From: Artocarpus heterophyllus
Taxonomy: Eukaryota > Streptophyta > Magnoliopsida > Rosales > Moraceae
DNA: 64,000 nt
Assembly (NCBI GenBank): GCA_025403435.1
Contig: CM046345.1
Span: forward strand, 4,896,258 to 4,960,257
Reading direction: 5' to 3'
The position numbers and the translations under genes are program-made. The stretch's first letter is position 1. Each line of letters opens with the position of its first letter. This document shows positions 22,761 through 41,045 of the stretch, piece by piece. The notes under the pieces are model-generated. The model ran no database searches. It saw only the letters and a list, made by a program, of their open reading frames with translations, and had not been told where the DNA came from.

Positions 22761-23142
22761 TACTGCATTATGGCTTGCTATATTGTCACTCTCGATTGAC
22801 TTATAAAAATAGTAAAAGTGCTTGTAATTCATGAGAAATGATATAATAAATCAAATGCTTTAGATAATTATTAATTAGAGTTAAAATTTCATGCCAGTTA
22901 CAAAACATACAAAAGATTCTCAAAGATTCACCATTTTAATTTTATGTTTTAGCTTTTGAATTAAAAAAATCACAAAAATATTTCTTTCATTTTTAACTTT
23001 GCTTTGAAATACTACTTGCCTTTTTGAACATTTAGTTTTAACAATCTCTCGAGTTACAAATTTTTACCTCTCTGTGGATACAACAACCTTTATGTACTGC
23101 AAACGTTCGTCGTTTAAGAAAAATATTTTAGGCGAATCGAAC

Positions 23143-23800
23143 AATAGGACTACCTACCCTGCTCATCTCGGCTTCTTGGGGGGATCTACAAGAATAGGGA
23201 ATGCTTCGGAGGTCAAGGGGACATCGGTATGATGCCGGTCAAGGGTTATTTGATGCTCAAGTCAGATACCTGTTCGACCGAGAGGGAAGCTAGGGGTAGT
23301 TATGAGAGAGTCTACTTACCTTAAGGGTAGAGTTAATGCTCCTATTTATAGTGTCTCATATGGACCAGGTATAGGACAGATCCGCTCCGTTACCTACATG
23401 CACCGTACAATGGTGTCAGAGTGGTAGGTGGCATGTGTCATAATCTCAAGCGAATGGCAGATTTTCATCTAAGAGTTGTAATGGGGCCATGTAGTGCCTT
23501 TTTGAACGGGTTATTATCCAGCTTTGAGCCATATCGACCCAATCCGAGCACATGTTCTTCCTAAAAAGGCTGACACCTCGATTGATGGTCGAAGGAGGCA
23601 CCAAGGACCATCTTGGGAAAGTGTGTTGATTAGCAAGCTAGGGAGCCATTTGAGAGTTCGCAAAGGGTTCACCTGAGCAGTGGTGGTCGGCATTCCAAGT
23701 GAACTCCTCGAGAAAGTGTCCGAGCATTCCTTAACACCGATAAAACTGAAAAATAATTTAATGATTTGCATTCCTACATGTTAGACATGTATATTTATGT
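23143..23800 (-). repeat. 3' LTR of the gag-only Gypsy derivative
   Basis: It shares its start, a CTATTTATAG box near 23341 and its end with 26344-26735. It is the longer LTR and keeps about 280 bp lost from the other. Boundaries are approximate because the terminal dinucleotides have decayed. Confidence 0.6.
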
Positions 23801-24099
23801 ATGATTGATGGCTGACAATGTTTGGGTTGATCCCAAGCATGTCCTCGTGCGACCAGACAAAGACATCCCAATATTCCGTTAAGAATTTCTCTAGGTCTAT
23901 TCGGATCCTAGACTTTAACTAAGACCCAATCATAACCGTTTAGTTGGGATGCTTGAGGTCTAGGTGGAAGGGGACGAGTCCTCCACTAGTGTTGCTCGAA
24001 CTTCCTCCTCGGGGAGCCATGGGCCCAGGTCGGACAATATCTTTGTTCCCTCGTCGGCAGGGAATTCCATCTCATCTACGTTATAGATAACTGAGATGC

Positions 24100-25454
24100 C
24101 TATTTGCCAAGCCGATGCTTCCTTGACCGCCTTAACATAGCACTCCCAGAGTTCTTCTGTTTTGATCTCACTACACCAACTTCGTCCTTGGTAGGAAACT
24201 TTATAGCTAGATGGTAGTTAGATACCATGGCTGTCAAGGTGTTAAGGGTAGATCTCTCGATGATGATATAATGTCGAGATGGCTTATCCACCACTAGAAT
24301 TTGACTACTAGAATGGTCCAAGCATGATCTTCATGAAAGGTGACTGGCAAGCAAATCTTCCCCACTGCTTAGACGTATTCTCCTAAGAAACCATATAAAG
24401 GGGTCTACACCGGGATGAGTACGCATTACTTATCTTTAACTTGTCAAAAGCCTACATGAACAGGATGTTCACCGAGCTCCCTTTGTCTATCAGCACTCAT
24501 CGAACCATATTGTTCACAATCTAAGCTCACATACTAAAGTGTCGTTGTATGGATGGATAAGCATGCTTGCCTCCTCCTCGATGAAGGTAATATCAACATC
24601 CTCTTGCCTGTATTTCTTGTTGATATCCTTAGATATGTTCATTAGGTCCCTTCTTGCGACCAGGTAAGCTTCCAAGGCATAGGCCTGTCGACCATTGGAG
24701 GTATCCCCAATAACTGGCCCATTGAAGATCATATACATGATGTTTGGTAGGTATAGAGCTTTCATACTGTCAATGTTCAGTATCCTTGGCTGGCCTTCCC
24801 TAGGAGGCTGTTTTTCCTCCTCTCATTGTTCCTAAGGGTGAGGACTCATTCCACAAATTCCCTAAGGTATCCATCTCGAACAAGTTTCTCAATTTGATCT
24901 TTCAACTGAATGTAGGCCTAAATAGTGTGCTCGACGTCCTTATGGAAGTTGTAGTACTTGTTTAGATCCCATTTTGCTTGTTTTCCCTTCAGAGGATGTG
25001 GGTCTACTAATAAGTTATAGTTGTTCATCTGGTTTAACACCTTATTTATTGTGGCAACCAAAGGCATGTAGCTTTGAAACTTTCCAATAGGAATCTTCAG
25101 TTTGTAAGTTTTTGGCTTCTTGCTTTGGTTAGCTCTATCCTGATCAGGCAAATCCTTCTTGTTCTTCTTTCTTTTTGTGCTTCCTTCTCCTTCCCAATGA
25201 CACTTCATATAGTTTGAAGCATCCATATGCTTCTGAGCATAAGCAAGCATCTAGGAGAAGATGCTTGGCTATTCCAAAGTGAGTGACCAAAGTGGGCCTT
25301 TATCTCGTAACCCCTCATAGAAGGAATGTTTAAGGGTCTCATCTTTGATGTGCCTCATTCCCAAGCTGTTCGAGTGAAGCGGTTGATATAATCCCTTACT
25401 TCTCTGTCCCTTTTGTTTCACAGCATAGAGATGGGTAACCTCTTTCTTTCTCAA
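24100..25454 (-). pseudogene. gag and protease remnants of the derivative Gypsy element
   Basis: Short open stretches on the minus strand match the element at 60-11347: 25454-25269 (HLYAVKQKGQ, HIKDETLKHSFYEGLRD), 25250-24918 (Lys-rich, FQSYMPLVATINKVL, NKYYNFHKDVEH), 24765-24514 (MYMIFNGPVIGDTSNGRQAY, ITFIEEEA) and 24321-24100 (ILVVDKPSRHYIIIERSTLN, AIKFPT). These are gag, zinc-knuckle and protease parts in the right order. The first knuckle Cys is replaced by Tyr. Stops and indels separate all pieces. Confidence 0.7.
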
Positions 25455-26343
25455 TCTCGATGGGACAAAGGCCGTTGAAAATGCTTCAGAAAGCTGCTAA
25501 AAGGAGTTAATTATGCCTAGCTCAATGCACCTAAACCAAGGCCTAGCAGAGCCAGTTAATGTCAATGAGAATGCCTTACACATTGCTGCATCGCTAATGT
25601 TTTATAGCATCATATGGCATCTGTAGAGTTCTAGGTGTTCATCGGCGACTATTGTTCTATCATACACTTTTATCTAAGGCACCTTAAACTTGTACGGCTT
25701 AATGGACCTCATGATTGCATCTGTAAAGGGTGGCTTAGCCATGCTAACCTTGTCGACCCCATACCGGTTGTCCCTGATCTAGTCGATCTACCACTGTAGG
25801 TCATGTAATGGTCGCTATTAGTATCCTCAGGCGGCTCAACCAGTAAAGGACTCCACCTTCTACGCAGTCATCTTCTTGAGCTTCTAGTCCATCTCCAGCG
25901 AGGCAAACGCCTCCATTCTTAAACCTGTCAAATACTAAGGCCTGAGAACCTTGTGGGGAACAATTACGGCCACCTCAGGCTCCGAGCCGACCAGCTGACC
26001 ATTATAGCTTATATAGTTGCTTTCGGAGGCATTCTCTGATGCTTAGGTTCTAACATGCATGGAGTCCCCTTCACTATAGGACCTGTCCCTTAGCCTTGCT
26101 CGACCACCTACCTAGTCTTCCTATGCTAGCGGAAGGAGCATCGGGAGCAGGTGTTGTCGCATTTTTTGTTTTGCCATTTGCTTCATAAGGAGATGTAATG
26201 TCGCGGTTAATTCTAGGATTGAGTCCTCGGTGACTAGAGCTACTCCACCCATACTAGCCTGTCTAACTGATCGGGAACAAGCCGTGCGAGGTTTACCGCA
26301 AGGACTTCCTAGGTTTCGATTTTGGCCGATCTTCGATCCCTCT

Positions 26344-26735
26344 TGTTAGACTACTTGCCTTACTTGTCTTGGCTTCCCGGGGGGGACCTACAAGAAGAAG
26401 GAAAGCTTCAAAGGTCAAAGGGGCACTGTTGCAATGCCAACCAAAGGCTCTCTGACGCTCAAATCAGGTACTTGTTTGGCCGAGAGAAAAATTAGGGATA
26501 GGTATGAGAGAGTCTACTTACCTTGAGGGTCGAGTTAATGCTTCTCTTTATAGTGCCTCATATGGACCGGGTGTAAAGCGGATCCGCTCCATGATCCGGG
26601 TGCACCGCACAGTGGTGGTTAGCATCCGAGGTAAGCTTCTCGGGAAGGTGTCCCAGCATTCTTTCAACATTGATAAAACTAAAAAATAATTAAATGATTT
26701 GTATTCCTACATATTAGACATGTATATTTATGTAC
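26344..26735 (-). repeat. 5' LTR of the gag-only Gypsy derivative, internally deleted
   Basis: It aligns with 23143-23800 at both ends but jumps from GGGTGCACCGCACAGTGG to GTTAGCATCCGAGG where the partner has about 280 further bases. Confidence 0.6.
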
Positions 26736-26883
26736 CACTAAAAAATAAATTAATAATTTTCTTCTCACCTGTTAAACTGACTCTAATTAATAGTCTAGCT
26801 AATAGTTAATATTATATTGCGTTAGGACTAGTAGATGAATTCTAACACATGCCATAATCTTAAGAGTTTATAGGATATATATA

Positions 26884-27237
26884 TATTAGAGTATAGTAAC
26901 TCGAATTTGATTTGGCCCGATCCGAAAAGTTCGTAGTGCGACAATTATGATGAAAAACAAAAGTGGAATTTTTTATTAGATCTGTGATGATAGTGGAGGG
27001 ATTGGGCCGTTTAGTTTATGTTTTTGGCCCATAAGATTTTGTCTATACCTATATATATGATGTATTGCATTAGGATTTGATCATTAGCGAATTTTTAGCC
27101 TCCCTAACGTCTCCATTGTAATCTTCATGAGTTTAGTGATTTTCTTATCCTTTACTCGTGGTTTTTCCTGTTTTGCGTTTCCTCTAAATTCTTTATGTGT
27201 TTTTGTTCTTAGTTTCTATCGCATTATTTTTGTAACA
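26884..27237 (+). repeat. 5' LTR of the Copia element
   Basis: 354 bp ending TTTTTGTAACA. A CTATACCTATATATATGATG promoter-like block near 27045 is shared with the right LTR. Confidence 0.9.
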
Positions 27238-27239
27238 AG

Positions 27240-27251
27240 TGGTATCAGAGC
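27240..27251 (+). other. Primer-binding site for initiator Met-tRNA
   Basis: TGGTATCAGAGC, three bases after the left LTR, is the classic plant Copia complement to the 3' end of initiator methionine tRNA. Confidence 0.9.
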
Positions 27252-27266
27252 GTGGCTTTGATCTCA

Positions 27267-28020
27267 ATGATGGAAACAATGAAGTATGACATTCCGCTTT
27301 TGGATCGCGACACCAAGTTTAGTCTTTAGCAGGTTAAGATGCAGGCTGTGTTGGCGTAGATGGATTTGGAAGAAGCACTGTTGGGGTTTGAAAAGATGCC
27401 TTCGTCGTGGACGATGGAGGAGAAACAACATATGGATTGGAAGGCTTTAACCCAAATTCAACTTCATCTGTCAAATAGAATTTTGGAGGATGTTTTGAAG
27501 GAGAAGACCACTGTCACATTATGGTTGAAGTTGGAGCAATTGCGTATAATGAAAAGTCTCACCAGTAAGCTGCATCTAAAGCAGCGTTTGCATCTACATA
27601 ACATGGCTGAAGGTGCATCTTTTGAAGAACACTTAATCATTTTTAAGGAGATTATCTCTGATTTAGAGGCCATGGACGTTAAGTATGAGGAAGAAGACTT
27701 AGGGTTAATCCTGCTATGTTCGCTGGCCTTATCATATGCAACGTTTAGAGATACAATTTTGTATGGTCATGATACACTTACTCTGGACGAAGTTTATGAT
27801 GCGTTGCTATCTAAAGAAAAGATGAAGCGGCTTGTGACTGAACCTGTGGCTCAAGGCGAAGGCCTTGTTGTTCGTGGTAGGACTCAAGAGAGGAGTTCTG
27901 GTTCTGGTGCTGATGTGAGGGGAAGATCGAAGTCTAGGCATAAGGACAAAGTCTGCAACTACTGTAAGAAAAAAGGGCACATTAAGACTCATTGCTATAA
28001 ACTAAAAACAACAATAAGAA
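27267..28020 (+). pseudogene. Copia gag
   Basis: ATG codons at 27267 and 27270 start the frame; TAG stops follow at FSL* (Trp expected) and LA* (Gln expected), after which it is open from 27360. It contains EKTTVTLWLKLEQL, MKSLTSKLHLKQRLHLH and SDLEAMDVKYEEED, standard for plant Copia gag (UBN2-like). It ends in a zinc knuckle CNYCKKKGHIKTHC (C-x2-C-x4-H-x4-C). One base appears lost just after the knuckle, so the downstream polyprotein is in another frame. Gag would package the element RNA. Confidence 0.88.
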
Positions 28021-28045
28021 AGCGGCTGATCAAAAGGGAAAGCAA

Positions 28046-31000
28046 ATGGATAAAACCGCTAAGACTAGTGTTGTGGAAGAAGTTTCTAAAGGGGAGCTCC
28101 TAGTGATTTCTGATGGTGAATCCAAACCCTGTGAGGACTGCGTTCTTGACTCTATATGTACGTTTCATATGTGTCCCAACTGGGATTGGTTTTCAACATA
28201 TGAAATAGTTTCTAAAGGCTCTATTTTGATGGGTAACAACACTCCATGCAAGATTGTTGGTATTGGAACTGTTAGGATTGAGATGTATGATGGAGTAGTA
28301 AGGACACTGGGTGATGTGAGGCATGTCCCTGATCTGAAGAGGAATTTAATTTCCTTGAGTGCTCTAGATTCAAAAGGGTACAGGTACTCCGATGAAGGTG
28401 GAGTTTTAAAGGTCATCAAAGGTGCTCTTGTTATTATGAAATGGCAGAAGAAAACTGCTGGTTTGTATGTTTTGCAAGGAACTATAGTTATAAGAGATGC
28501 AGCTGTTACTACATCCACTATGTCTGATAGTGATCTCACTAAGTTATGGCATATGCAACTAAGGCATATGAGTGAGCTTAGGATGACAAAGTTGAGTAAA
28601 AAAGGACTGCTTGATGGACAGTGCACAGGTAAGATGGAGTTTTGTGAGCACTGTGTGTTTAGAAAACAAAGGAGAGTCAGGTTTGGCAAAGGCATTCACA
28701 ACACAAAAGATATTTTGGAGTATATTCATTCTGATCTTTGGGGACCGTCTACTATTCTTTCTTGTGGTGGAGCTAGTTACATGCTTACGATAATAGATGA
28801 CTTTTCCAGAAAGGTATGGACATTCTTTTTGAAACAGAAGAATGATGTTTTTGCTACGTTTAAAGATTAGAAGACCATGGTAGAAAAGCAGACTGGTAAG
28901 CTAGTTAAACGTCTCCACACTGATAATGGCTTAGAGTTTTGTTCAGATGAATTTAATGTCTTTTGTAAATCAGAAGGAATTATGAGGGATTTAATAGTCC
29001 AACGTACTCCACAGCAAAATGGTGTGGCAGAGTGGATGAATAGAACATTGATGGAGAAGGCACGTTGCATTCACTCCAATGCTAGGCTACCTAAGTCGTT
29101 TTAGGCTGAAGCTACTTCTACAGCTTGCTACTTGGTGAATCGTTCTCCTTCCATTGCTATTAACAAGAACACTCCATAGGAGGTATGGTCAGGTAAACCT
29201 ACAAATTACTATAATTTAAGAATTTTCGACTGTCCTGCCTATGCTTATGTTGATAATGATAAATTGGAGCCTAGATCTATGAAGTGTGTGTTTCTTGGTT
29301 ATAAGCCTGGAGTTAAAGGCTATATGTTATGGTGCCCAAAAACCAAAAAGGTGATTATTAGTAGAGATGTTGTGTTTGATGAAACTACCATGTTACGTGG
29401 GACGTCTACAACAGAATCTAGTGATGTTGATCAGAAGAGATCTAGCAGACAAGTGGAGTTTCAGATTGAGACAGGTACATCATCCGATTCCACTTCCCAG
29501 TCAAGTTAGAGAGTCATGTAGATGTTGCTTCCCCATCACTGCCACCGAGACCACCGTAGTATTCCATTGCCAACGATAGACCTAGAAAACATGTTAGGCC
29601 TCTAAAGAGGTTTTGCTGAGGCTGACTTGGTGGCTTATGCTTTATCAGTGGCAGAAGGTATTGATTGCAGTGAAGAACCTTCCACTTATTTAGAGTCAAT
29701 TAGCTATGATGACTCTGGGAGATGGATGATTGCTATGCTGGAATAGATGGAATCTCTTCATAAGAATGGCACTTGGAATTTGGTGAAGTTGCCTAAAGGT
29801 AAGAAAGCTGTCCACTGCAAGTGGTTGTTTAAGAGAAAAGATGATACGTCAAGAGTTGAAAAAGCCAGATATAAGGCCAGACTAGTTGCAAAAGGTTATA
29901 GTTAGATTCCAGGTGTAGACTTCACGGATGTGTTCTCTCCAGTTGTGAAGCATAGTTCGATTCGAGCTTTGCTTAGTATTATGGCCATGCAGGATCTTGA
30001 GCTTGAGCAATTAGATGTGAAGACCGCATTCTTGCATAGGAAGCTTGAGGAGGATATCTACATGCAGCAGCCAGAGGGCTTTGTTCAGGTAAGGAGGACC
30101 ATGTGTGCTTATTGAAAAAGTCTCTCTACAGCCTGAAACAGTCTCCCAGGCAATGGTATAAGAGGTTCGACTCATTTATGACCTTTCATGAGTTTAAGAG
30201 AAGTGATTATGACAGTTGTGTCTACATAAAGAAAAACCGTGATGGGTCTTATGTCTATTTGCTCTTATATGTTGATGATATGTTGATAGCTGCCAAGGAT
30301 AAGGAAGAAATCAGGAAGGTGAAGGCTCAACTCAGTAAGGAGTTTGAGATGAAAGATTTGGGTGCTGCAAAGAAGATTCTTGGCATAGAGATTTTAAGAG
30401 GTAGGAAGGCAGGCACGTTGTATTTGAGTCAGAAAGGGTACATTGAGAAAGTTTTGCAAAGATTCAATATGCATAATGCCAAACCTGTGAGTACTCCATT
30501 AGCTGCGCATTTCAAACTTTCTTCCACTTTGTCTCCACAATCAAATGATGAGGTTGAGTATATGTCTCGATTTTCATATTCTAGTACAGTGGGATCTCTC
30601 ATGTATGCTATGGTTTGTTCTTGTCTAGACTTATCATATGCAGTTAGTACAGTTAGTAGATACTTGGCTAATCCTGGTAAGGAACATTGGAAAGCAGTTT
30701 GGTGGATATTCAGGTACTTGGGTGGTACTACTGATATGTGTTTGCGGTTTGGGAGGACTAGAGATGGAGTTATTGGATATGTTGATTCTGATTTTGCTGA
30801 AGATTTTGATAAGAGGAGATCTCTTACAGGATATGTGTTTACCATTGGTGGCTATGTTATTAGCTAGAAGGCTACTTTGCAAACTATAGTGGTTTTGTCT
30901 ACTACTGAGGCAGAATATATGGCGGTCACTGAAGCTTGTAAGGAAGCTATTTAGTTGAAGGGGCTATTTGGTGAGCTCAGTGAAGACTTGCAGATTACTA

Positions 31001-31230
31001 TGGTGTTTTGTGATAGTCAAAGTGCTATTTTTCTCACTAAAGATCAAATATTTTATAAGACAACTAAGCACATTGATGTTCGTTATCACTTTGTTTGTGA
31101 GGTTATTGCTCTTGGCGATGTTGTTGTGAGCAAGATTAGTACCCATGATAATCCTGCAGATATGATGATTAAGTCATTATCTACATCCAAGTTTGAGCAT
31201 TGCTTGGACTTTGTTGGTGTTCGTTGTTGA
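28046..31230 (+). pseudogene. Copia pol: protease, integrase, reverse transcriptase, RNase H
   Basis: The frame from 28046 carries a protease remnant (CVLDSICTFHMCP, where active elements have a DSG/DTG-like triad), GAG-pre-integrase with HMQLRHMSE and FCEHCVF, and the integrase core (YIHSDLWGPS, IIDDFSRKVW). After a stop it resumes at 28877 (LHTDNGLEF, PQQNGVAEWMNRT), completing the D,D,E set. RT includes EQLDVKTAFLH and QPEGF (to 30115) and YVDD at 30268-30279. RNase H follows (YVDSDFAED, then [10 protein letters not shown] and [12 protein letters not shown] near 31011-31100). Several TAG stops and an indel near 29510-29620 disable it. Confidence 0.9.
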
Positions 31231-31321
31231 GGTTTGCCCTTAAGGGTGTTTTTGTGGAAGAGGTGAAGATAGCTTGTTGAAGATTTGTTCCTTGAAGTGG
31301 AATTCATGTCAAGGTGGAGAT

Positions 31322-31681
31322 TGTTAGAGTATGGTGACCCGAATTCCATTTGGCCCGACCTGAAAAGATTGCGATGCGACAATTGTGATGAAAAACAAAA
31401 GTGGGATGTGGGGGCTCCACCTTCGCAATACGGACCGTTGTATTTTTGGGCCGTTTAGTTTATGTTTTTGGCCCATATAGTTTTGTCTATACCTATATAT
31501 ATGATGTATTGCATTAGGGTTTAATCATTAGTGAATTTTTAGCCTCCCTAACACCTTCATTGTAATTTTCACGAGTTTAGTAATTTTATTCTCCTCTGCC
31601 CGTGGATTTTTCCGTTTTGGGTTTTCACGAAAATTCTCTGTGTGTTTTTGTTCTTTGTTTCTATCGCGTTTTTTTGTAACA
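31322..31681 (+). repeat. 3' LTR of the Copia element
   Basis: 360 bp, preceded by the polypurine tract AAGGTGGAGAT. It matches 26884-27237 except for a block of about 45 bp at 31402-31446 (GC-rich, GGGGGCTCCACC) that replaces an unrelated AT-rich block in the left LTR. Confidence 0.9.
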
Positions 31682-31689
31682 ATATATAT

Positions 31690-32564
31690 AGGTATGTATA
31701 TGTATATGTGTCTATGATTTGTTGAATTATAAAATTCATCTACTAGCTTATGTTGGGTTTTGAGGGATAGATTGAGACTTCAGTTTTAACCCATCAGTTC
31801 GAATGTAGAGCTCTCAAAAGTTACAGTAAAAAGCAAAAAAAATTACTACAATGTACAGCTTTCATATGCTACAGTTCTTGAACTTGGGCACTTGTTGCAA
31901 TGTGATGTAAAACGTCTCTCTCTCTGACTTCGGAGAGAACTCGAATTCTTGAATCTAAACCTTAATATTAGAAGTCGGGTGTGTGTTACTCATTGTGTCA
32001 TTCTCTTTTGATCTTGGAAAATTGTTAAATATCTCCTGCCCTATTCTTTTCATAATTTGGGTGGAACTTTATATTGGTCTTTTAAAATTCACCTAGAACT
32101 ATATATAATGTCTATTGTACTCCAAAATGTGCACTTTCGTCCATATGTAGGTGTGTTAAAAATACCTTCTTTTTTTTGTTCCAAACATACAAATATTAGT
32201 GCTGACGATACATAAATGTAACTCATTCAAACAAACTATTCGGAGTTTCCAAGAACTCCCACCCGTTCTAGGATTGTGTCAACCGCTCTTTGTTATTCAA
32301 AATGAATGGTTTAACTTTTTTACAATCCAGTTGTTTCAAAGTCTCAAAAGTTCAAGTAATTAAATTAGTTTTTCAAATTCTATCTCAGGCTTCTTTTTCT
32401 TCCTATTTGACAAATTGTTGAGGTTTTTTCTTGTAGCGCATGCCTTTTCTTACTGGCCGTGCAATTCTGAGAAGTTTTTTCGAACAAAATTGTTGGAAAA
32501 ATGGCTTAGAAAACCCATTTTCAAGTACCATTTTGTGGCTCAATTTTGATTAGGACACTATATA

Positions 32565-32595
<31 letters not shown>

Positions 32596-33440
32596 TACTG
32601 ACGGGTTAAGGTGTAAATGTGTGCTCCTCAATGAGATGATTGAAAAGGTATATTTATATGCTAAAAAATACATGGATGAATAAAAAATTGACGCCCAATA
32701 TGCATAATTCAAAATGGAAAAACTCTAGTGAAAATTGATTGTCTCACATGAGGAAAAGATTAAAGTCCAATGGTCTTTATAAGAGTTTCCCCTTTTTATT
32801 AAATGGTAAGCATGTAAGCGGAGAGGCTCTCTCTTGCATGCGTAGGGGAGGCGTACAAATCACAAGTGGTGTTTTTTGAGCAATGGCATAATAAGAGAGG
32901 TTAAAGTAGTGTACAGACAAAGCATAAGAGTATGTGAATTTTTTTAAGAGTAAAGCTCGTCATTTTAAGGGAAAAAAATACTTAACTAAAATAATTATTA
33001 TCAACAAATGGTAAGAAAAATAGTATATTAATTAGTCAAACAAAAATGCGTCCATCCTTTTTACTCTTCCTTCGTCTTGCTAAAGAACATAAAGGTTACT
33101 ATAACCTTCTCCATTCTACGCGTTTCTCCTGCTTCCAAATCTATCCATTTAGACTTACTCTTCTTTCTTCCCACCAAACATTTTTGTTTTGTTTTTCCAA
33201 TAAAATCTTTGTAGGATGGTCTAATTGATAATTCTTCAGATTATGGTCCACATGTATTGTATTTTTACTTTCTTAAAGATTTACAACAATTAATCATTAA
33301 CTTTTGCTCATCCCTTGTGAAAATAGATTATCAAAAGAAAATAAACATAGTTTTTTAACTAAAAATTGTTAGACATAGCACTCATAACAGCTAATTATAC
33401 AACATATCTGCTAGAGATCATTTCACGACAACATGATCAT
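31690..33440. other. Intergenic DNA between Copia element and PAP copy 2
   Basis: AT-rich, with (AT)n near 32562-32596 and only short open frames on both strands. I see no gene. The last 100 bp before the PAP stop codon include a (GA)n run at about 33447-33465, which would be in its 3' UTR. Confidence 0.55.
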
Positions 33441-33470
33441 TGTGCTGAGAGAGAGAGAGAGAGAGGACTC

Positions 33471-39216
<5,746 letters not shown>

Positions 39217-39312
39217 TTTCTCACAGATGAGAGAGAGAGAGTTATGAATAAAGACACAGAAGCCAATCTCTTTCTTTGTGTATGTGCTTGCTTTATGATG
39301 GAAGCATGTCCA

Positions 39313-39323
39313 TTATTTATAGA
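39313..39323 (-). promoter_or_regulatory. TATA box of PAP copy 2
   Basis: TCTATAAATAA on the minus strand, about 100 bp upstream of the ATG at 39216. Confidence 0.65.
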
Positions 39324-39339
39324 GTAGGTGAGAGCTTGG

Positions 39340-41040
39340 GTTTTTAATCAAGAATTTGGTGTTAATACATTGGTTTGTTAAACTCAGTTTCAACTACTCA
39401 GTTTTAATTTAAACAATATAAAATTATTAACTATAATATAAAATAAAAATATACTATAATGTTAAATTATATAATATTTTTAATTTTAAATCTCAATTCT
39501 AACTCACTTACTTAAATCATGTTTATTATTTTTCATCTTTTTTTTAACTTTACGTAACAAGTGAGAATTAATTATGATAAAATAGAAAGTTCCAACTCAC
39601 TTACTTAAATCATGTTTATTACTTAAAGCAGGTTTATTGTTTTTCATGTGCTTTAAACAAAGAAAAAGAACAGCATTGAAGAAGATAATGATAAAATAGA
39701 AAGTCCCAAGTGGGCTGTCCTGAGGGGATGTATGCATGGGCGGCTCACTTAACACTTGATGTAATACACACTTGTGTATACAGTTAATTTTATAAATACC
39801 CTTGAGGTTTGTATTCTAATTTAACATGCCGTTTGAATTTCAAAAATAATTCATTTTGTACCCTTAAGTAAGCATCATAATTTAAAATACCCCCTACGTT
39901 TATAATAATAACAAAATGATAACATAACACTATATAATTTTATAAATACTCCCCAGATTATTGATTTCAAGTAAATCTATGCCCCCTTTCAAATTATTAC
40001 ACTAGTTAAAATGGGTGTTTTGAATCACTTACACACTTCAATACCGAAATGAATTCGTCACACCAATGTTTTTTATACATACGAATACATTAGTAGGCTT
40101 TTTCTAAGGTACATCTGAAGTTTTGACAAATGGTACACGTGTCATGAAGAGATTTGCTTGCACCTTAGCTGGCATTAGGCGCTGAGACAAGGCACGGCAC
40201 TGATAGGAGGTTTTGCAAGCTGTTGAACAGGCTATAGCCGGTGAAATATCAAATTGTAGTAATGGTGTTTGCTGATTATATATAAAAACCAGGGCTAAAT
40301 AGTCTGTCCAACTTACTTTTTAATTTTAAATAATAGTTTCTCGATAATATGTGAAGGAGAGAAACGACAACGTAACCAAATGGATGTGTTTCATTCAGCA
40401 AAAAACAAAAAAACAAATAGATGAGTAACAATAACACTAAGTTGCTCGGACAGTATTCGTCCTTTATTTTTTTTTTTCACAGAGATTGGTTAAAGTATGA
40501 TTTTGTAAATTTCTAGCCATAAATTTTTGTTTTTGACTTTCAACAAATTAAAAACTTTTCCTCCTTAATTTTTTAGTTTGGAAAATAAATGTATGGCCCG
40601 TATTATTCATGGATTTAAATAGAAATTTAAATCTTTATTAAAGAAAATAGTGTATCAAAATGGTTCTAATTGTAATTCAAACATATAAAACAAATAAACC
40701 CCTAGTAGTTGCAACTATAATTTTTTCTTTATTTGTTTTACGAATTTAAAACCACGCCTCCTTAATCTTTTTATTTGAAAGAAAAAATAAGTAATTTTGA
40801 CATGTATAAGACCTTTGGACAAAACAAGATCTTGATTTAACAAGACCTTGATTTGAAATTTGCCATAAAGGCCTTTGGACAAAACAAGACCTTGATTTAA
40901 CGAGACCTTGATTTGAAATTTTCCATGGACATGAATGTTAGAAGACCTTTGGACAAAATAAGATAGAGTCTATGTAGAAGCGGCTGGACATTTAAGACAA
41001 ATTTTAGTGCATACGAAAATTAATTAAGTTTATGAATGAG
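39340..41040. other. Intergenic DNA upstream of PAP copy 2
   Basis: AT-rich with no gene seen. A block CAACTCACTTACTTAAATC occurs at about 39500 and again at 39594. A 60-bp unit (GACCTTTGGACAAAACAAGA...) is tandemly duplicated at about 40810-40929, with a partial third copy at 40943-40966, just before the LOG-like fragment. Confidence 0.55.
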
Positions 41041-41045
41041 ATATC

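Larger units (their letters stand above)
23143..26735 (-). mobile_element. Gypsy deletion derivative keeping gag and protease only
   Basis: Two related end sequences bracket it: 23143-23800 and 26344-26735 share GAGAGAGTCTACTTACCTT, CTCATATGGACC and TGATTTG(C/T)ATTCCTACAT; the right one lacks about 280 bp present in the left. Between them, on the minus strand, are gag-like blocks from about 26300 leftward, a Lys-rich linker, NKYYNFHKDVEH, protease remnants and a pre-RT piece near 23820-24000 that aligns to 8060-8180 of the Gypsy element at 60-11347. RT core, RNase H and integrase are absent, so the 3' end follows pre-RT directly. All frames are broken. Confidence 0.75.
26884..31681 (+). mobile_element. 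Ty1/Copia LTR retrotransposon, full length but decayed
   Basis: LTRs at 26884-27237 (354 bp) and 31322-31681 (360 bp) end in GTAACA; the right starts TGTTAGAG and the left has decayed to TATTAGAG. ATATA flanks both sides (26879-26883 and 31682-31686), though in AT-rich sequence. A primer-binding site TGGTATCAGAGC follows the left LTR. Integrase precedes RT and RNase H, the Copia order. Many in-frame stops are TAG at CAG or TGG positions. The KTAFLH..LEEDIYM RT block suggests the Tork/Tnt1-like group; that is an inference. Confidence 0.93.

Noticed and set aside
28165..28695. Minus-strand open frame of 176 codons
   Set aside because: Exact shadow of the Copia protease/integrase frame on the plus strand.
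39217..39720. Phosphate-starvation P1BS element (GNATATNC) in the promoter of PAP copy 2
   Set aside because: I scanned the upstream sequences of copies 1-3 by eye and found no clear match, so regulation by phosphate cannot be claimed.
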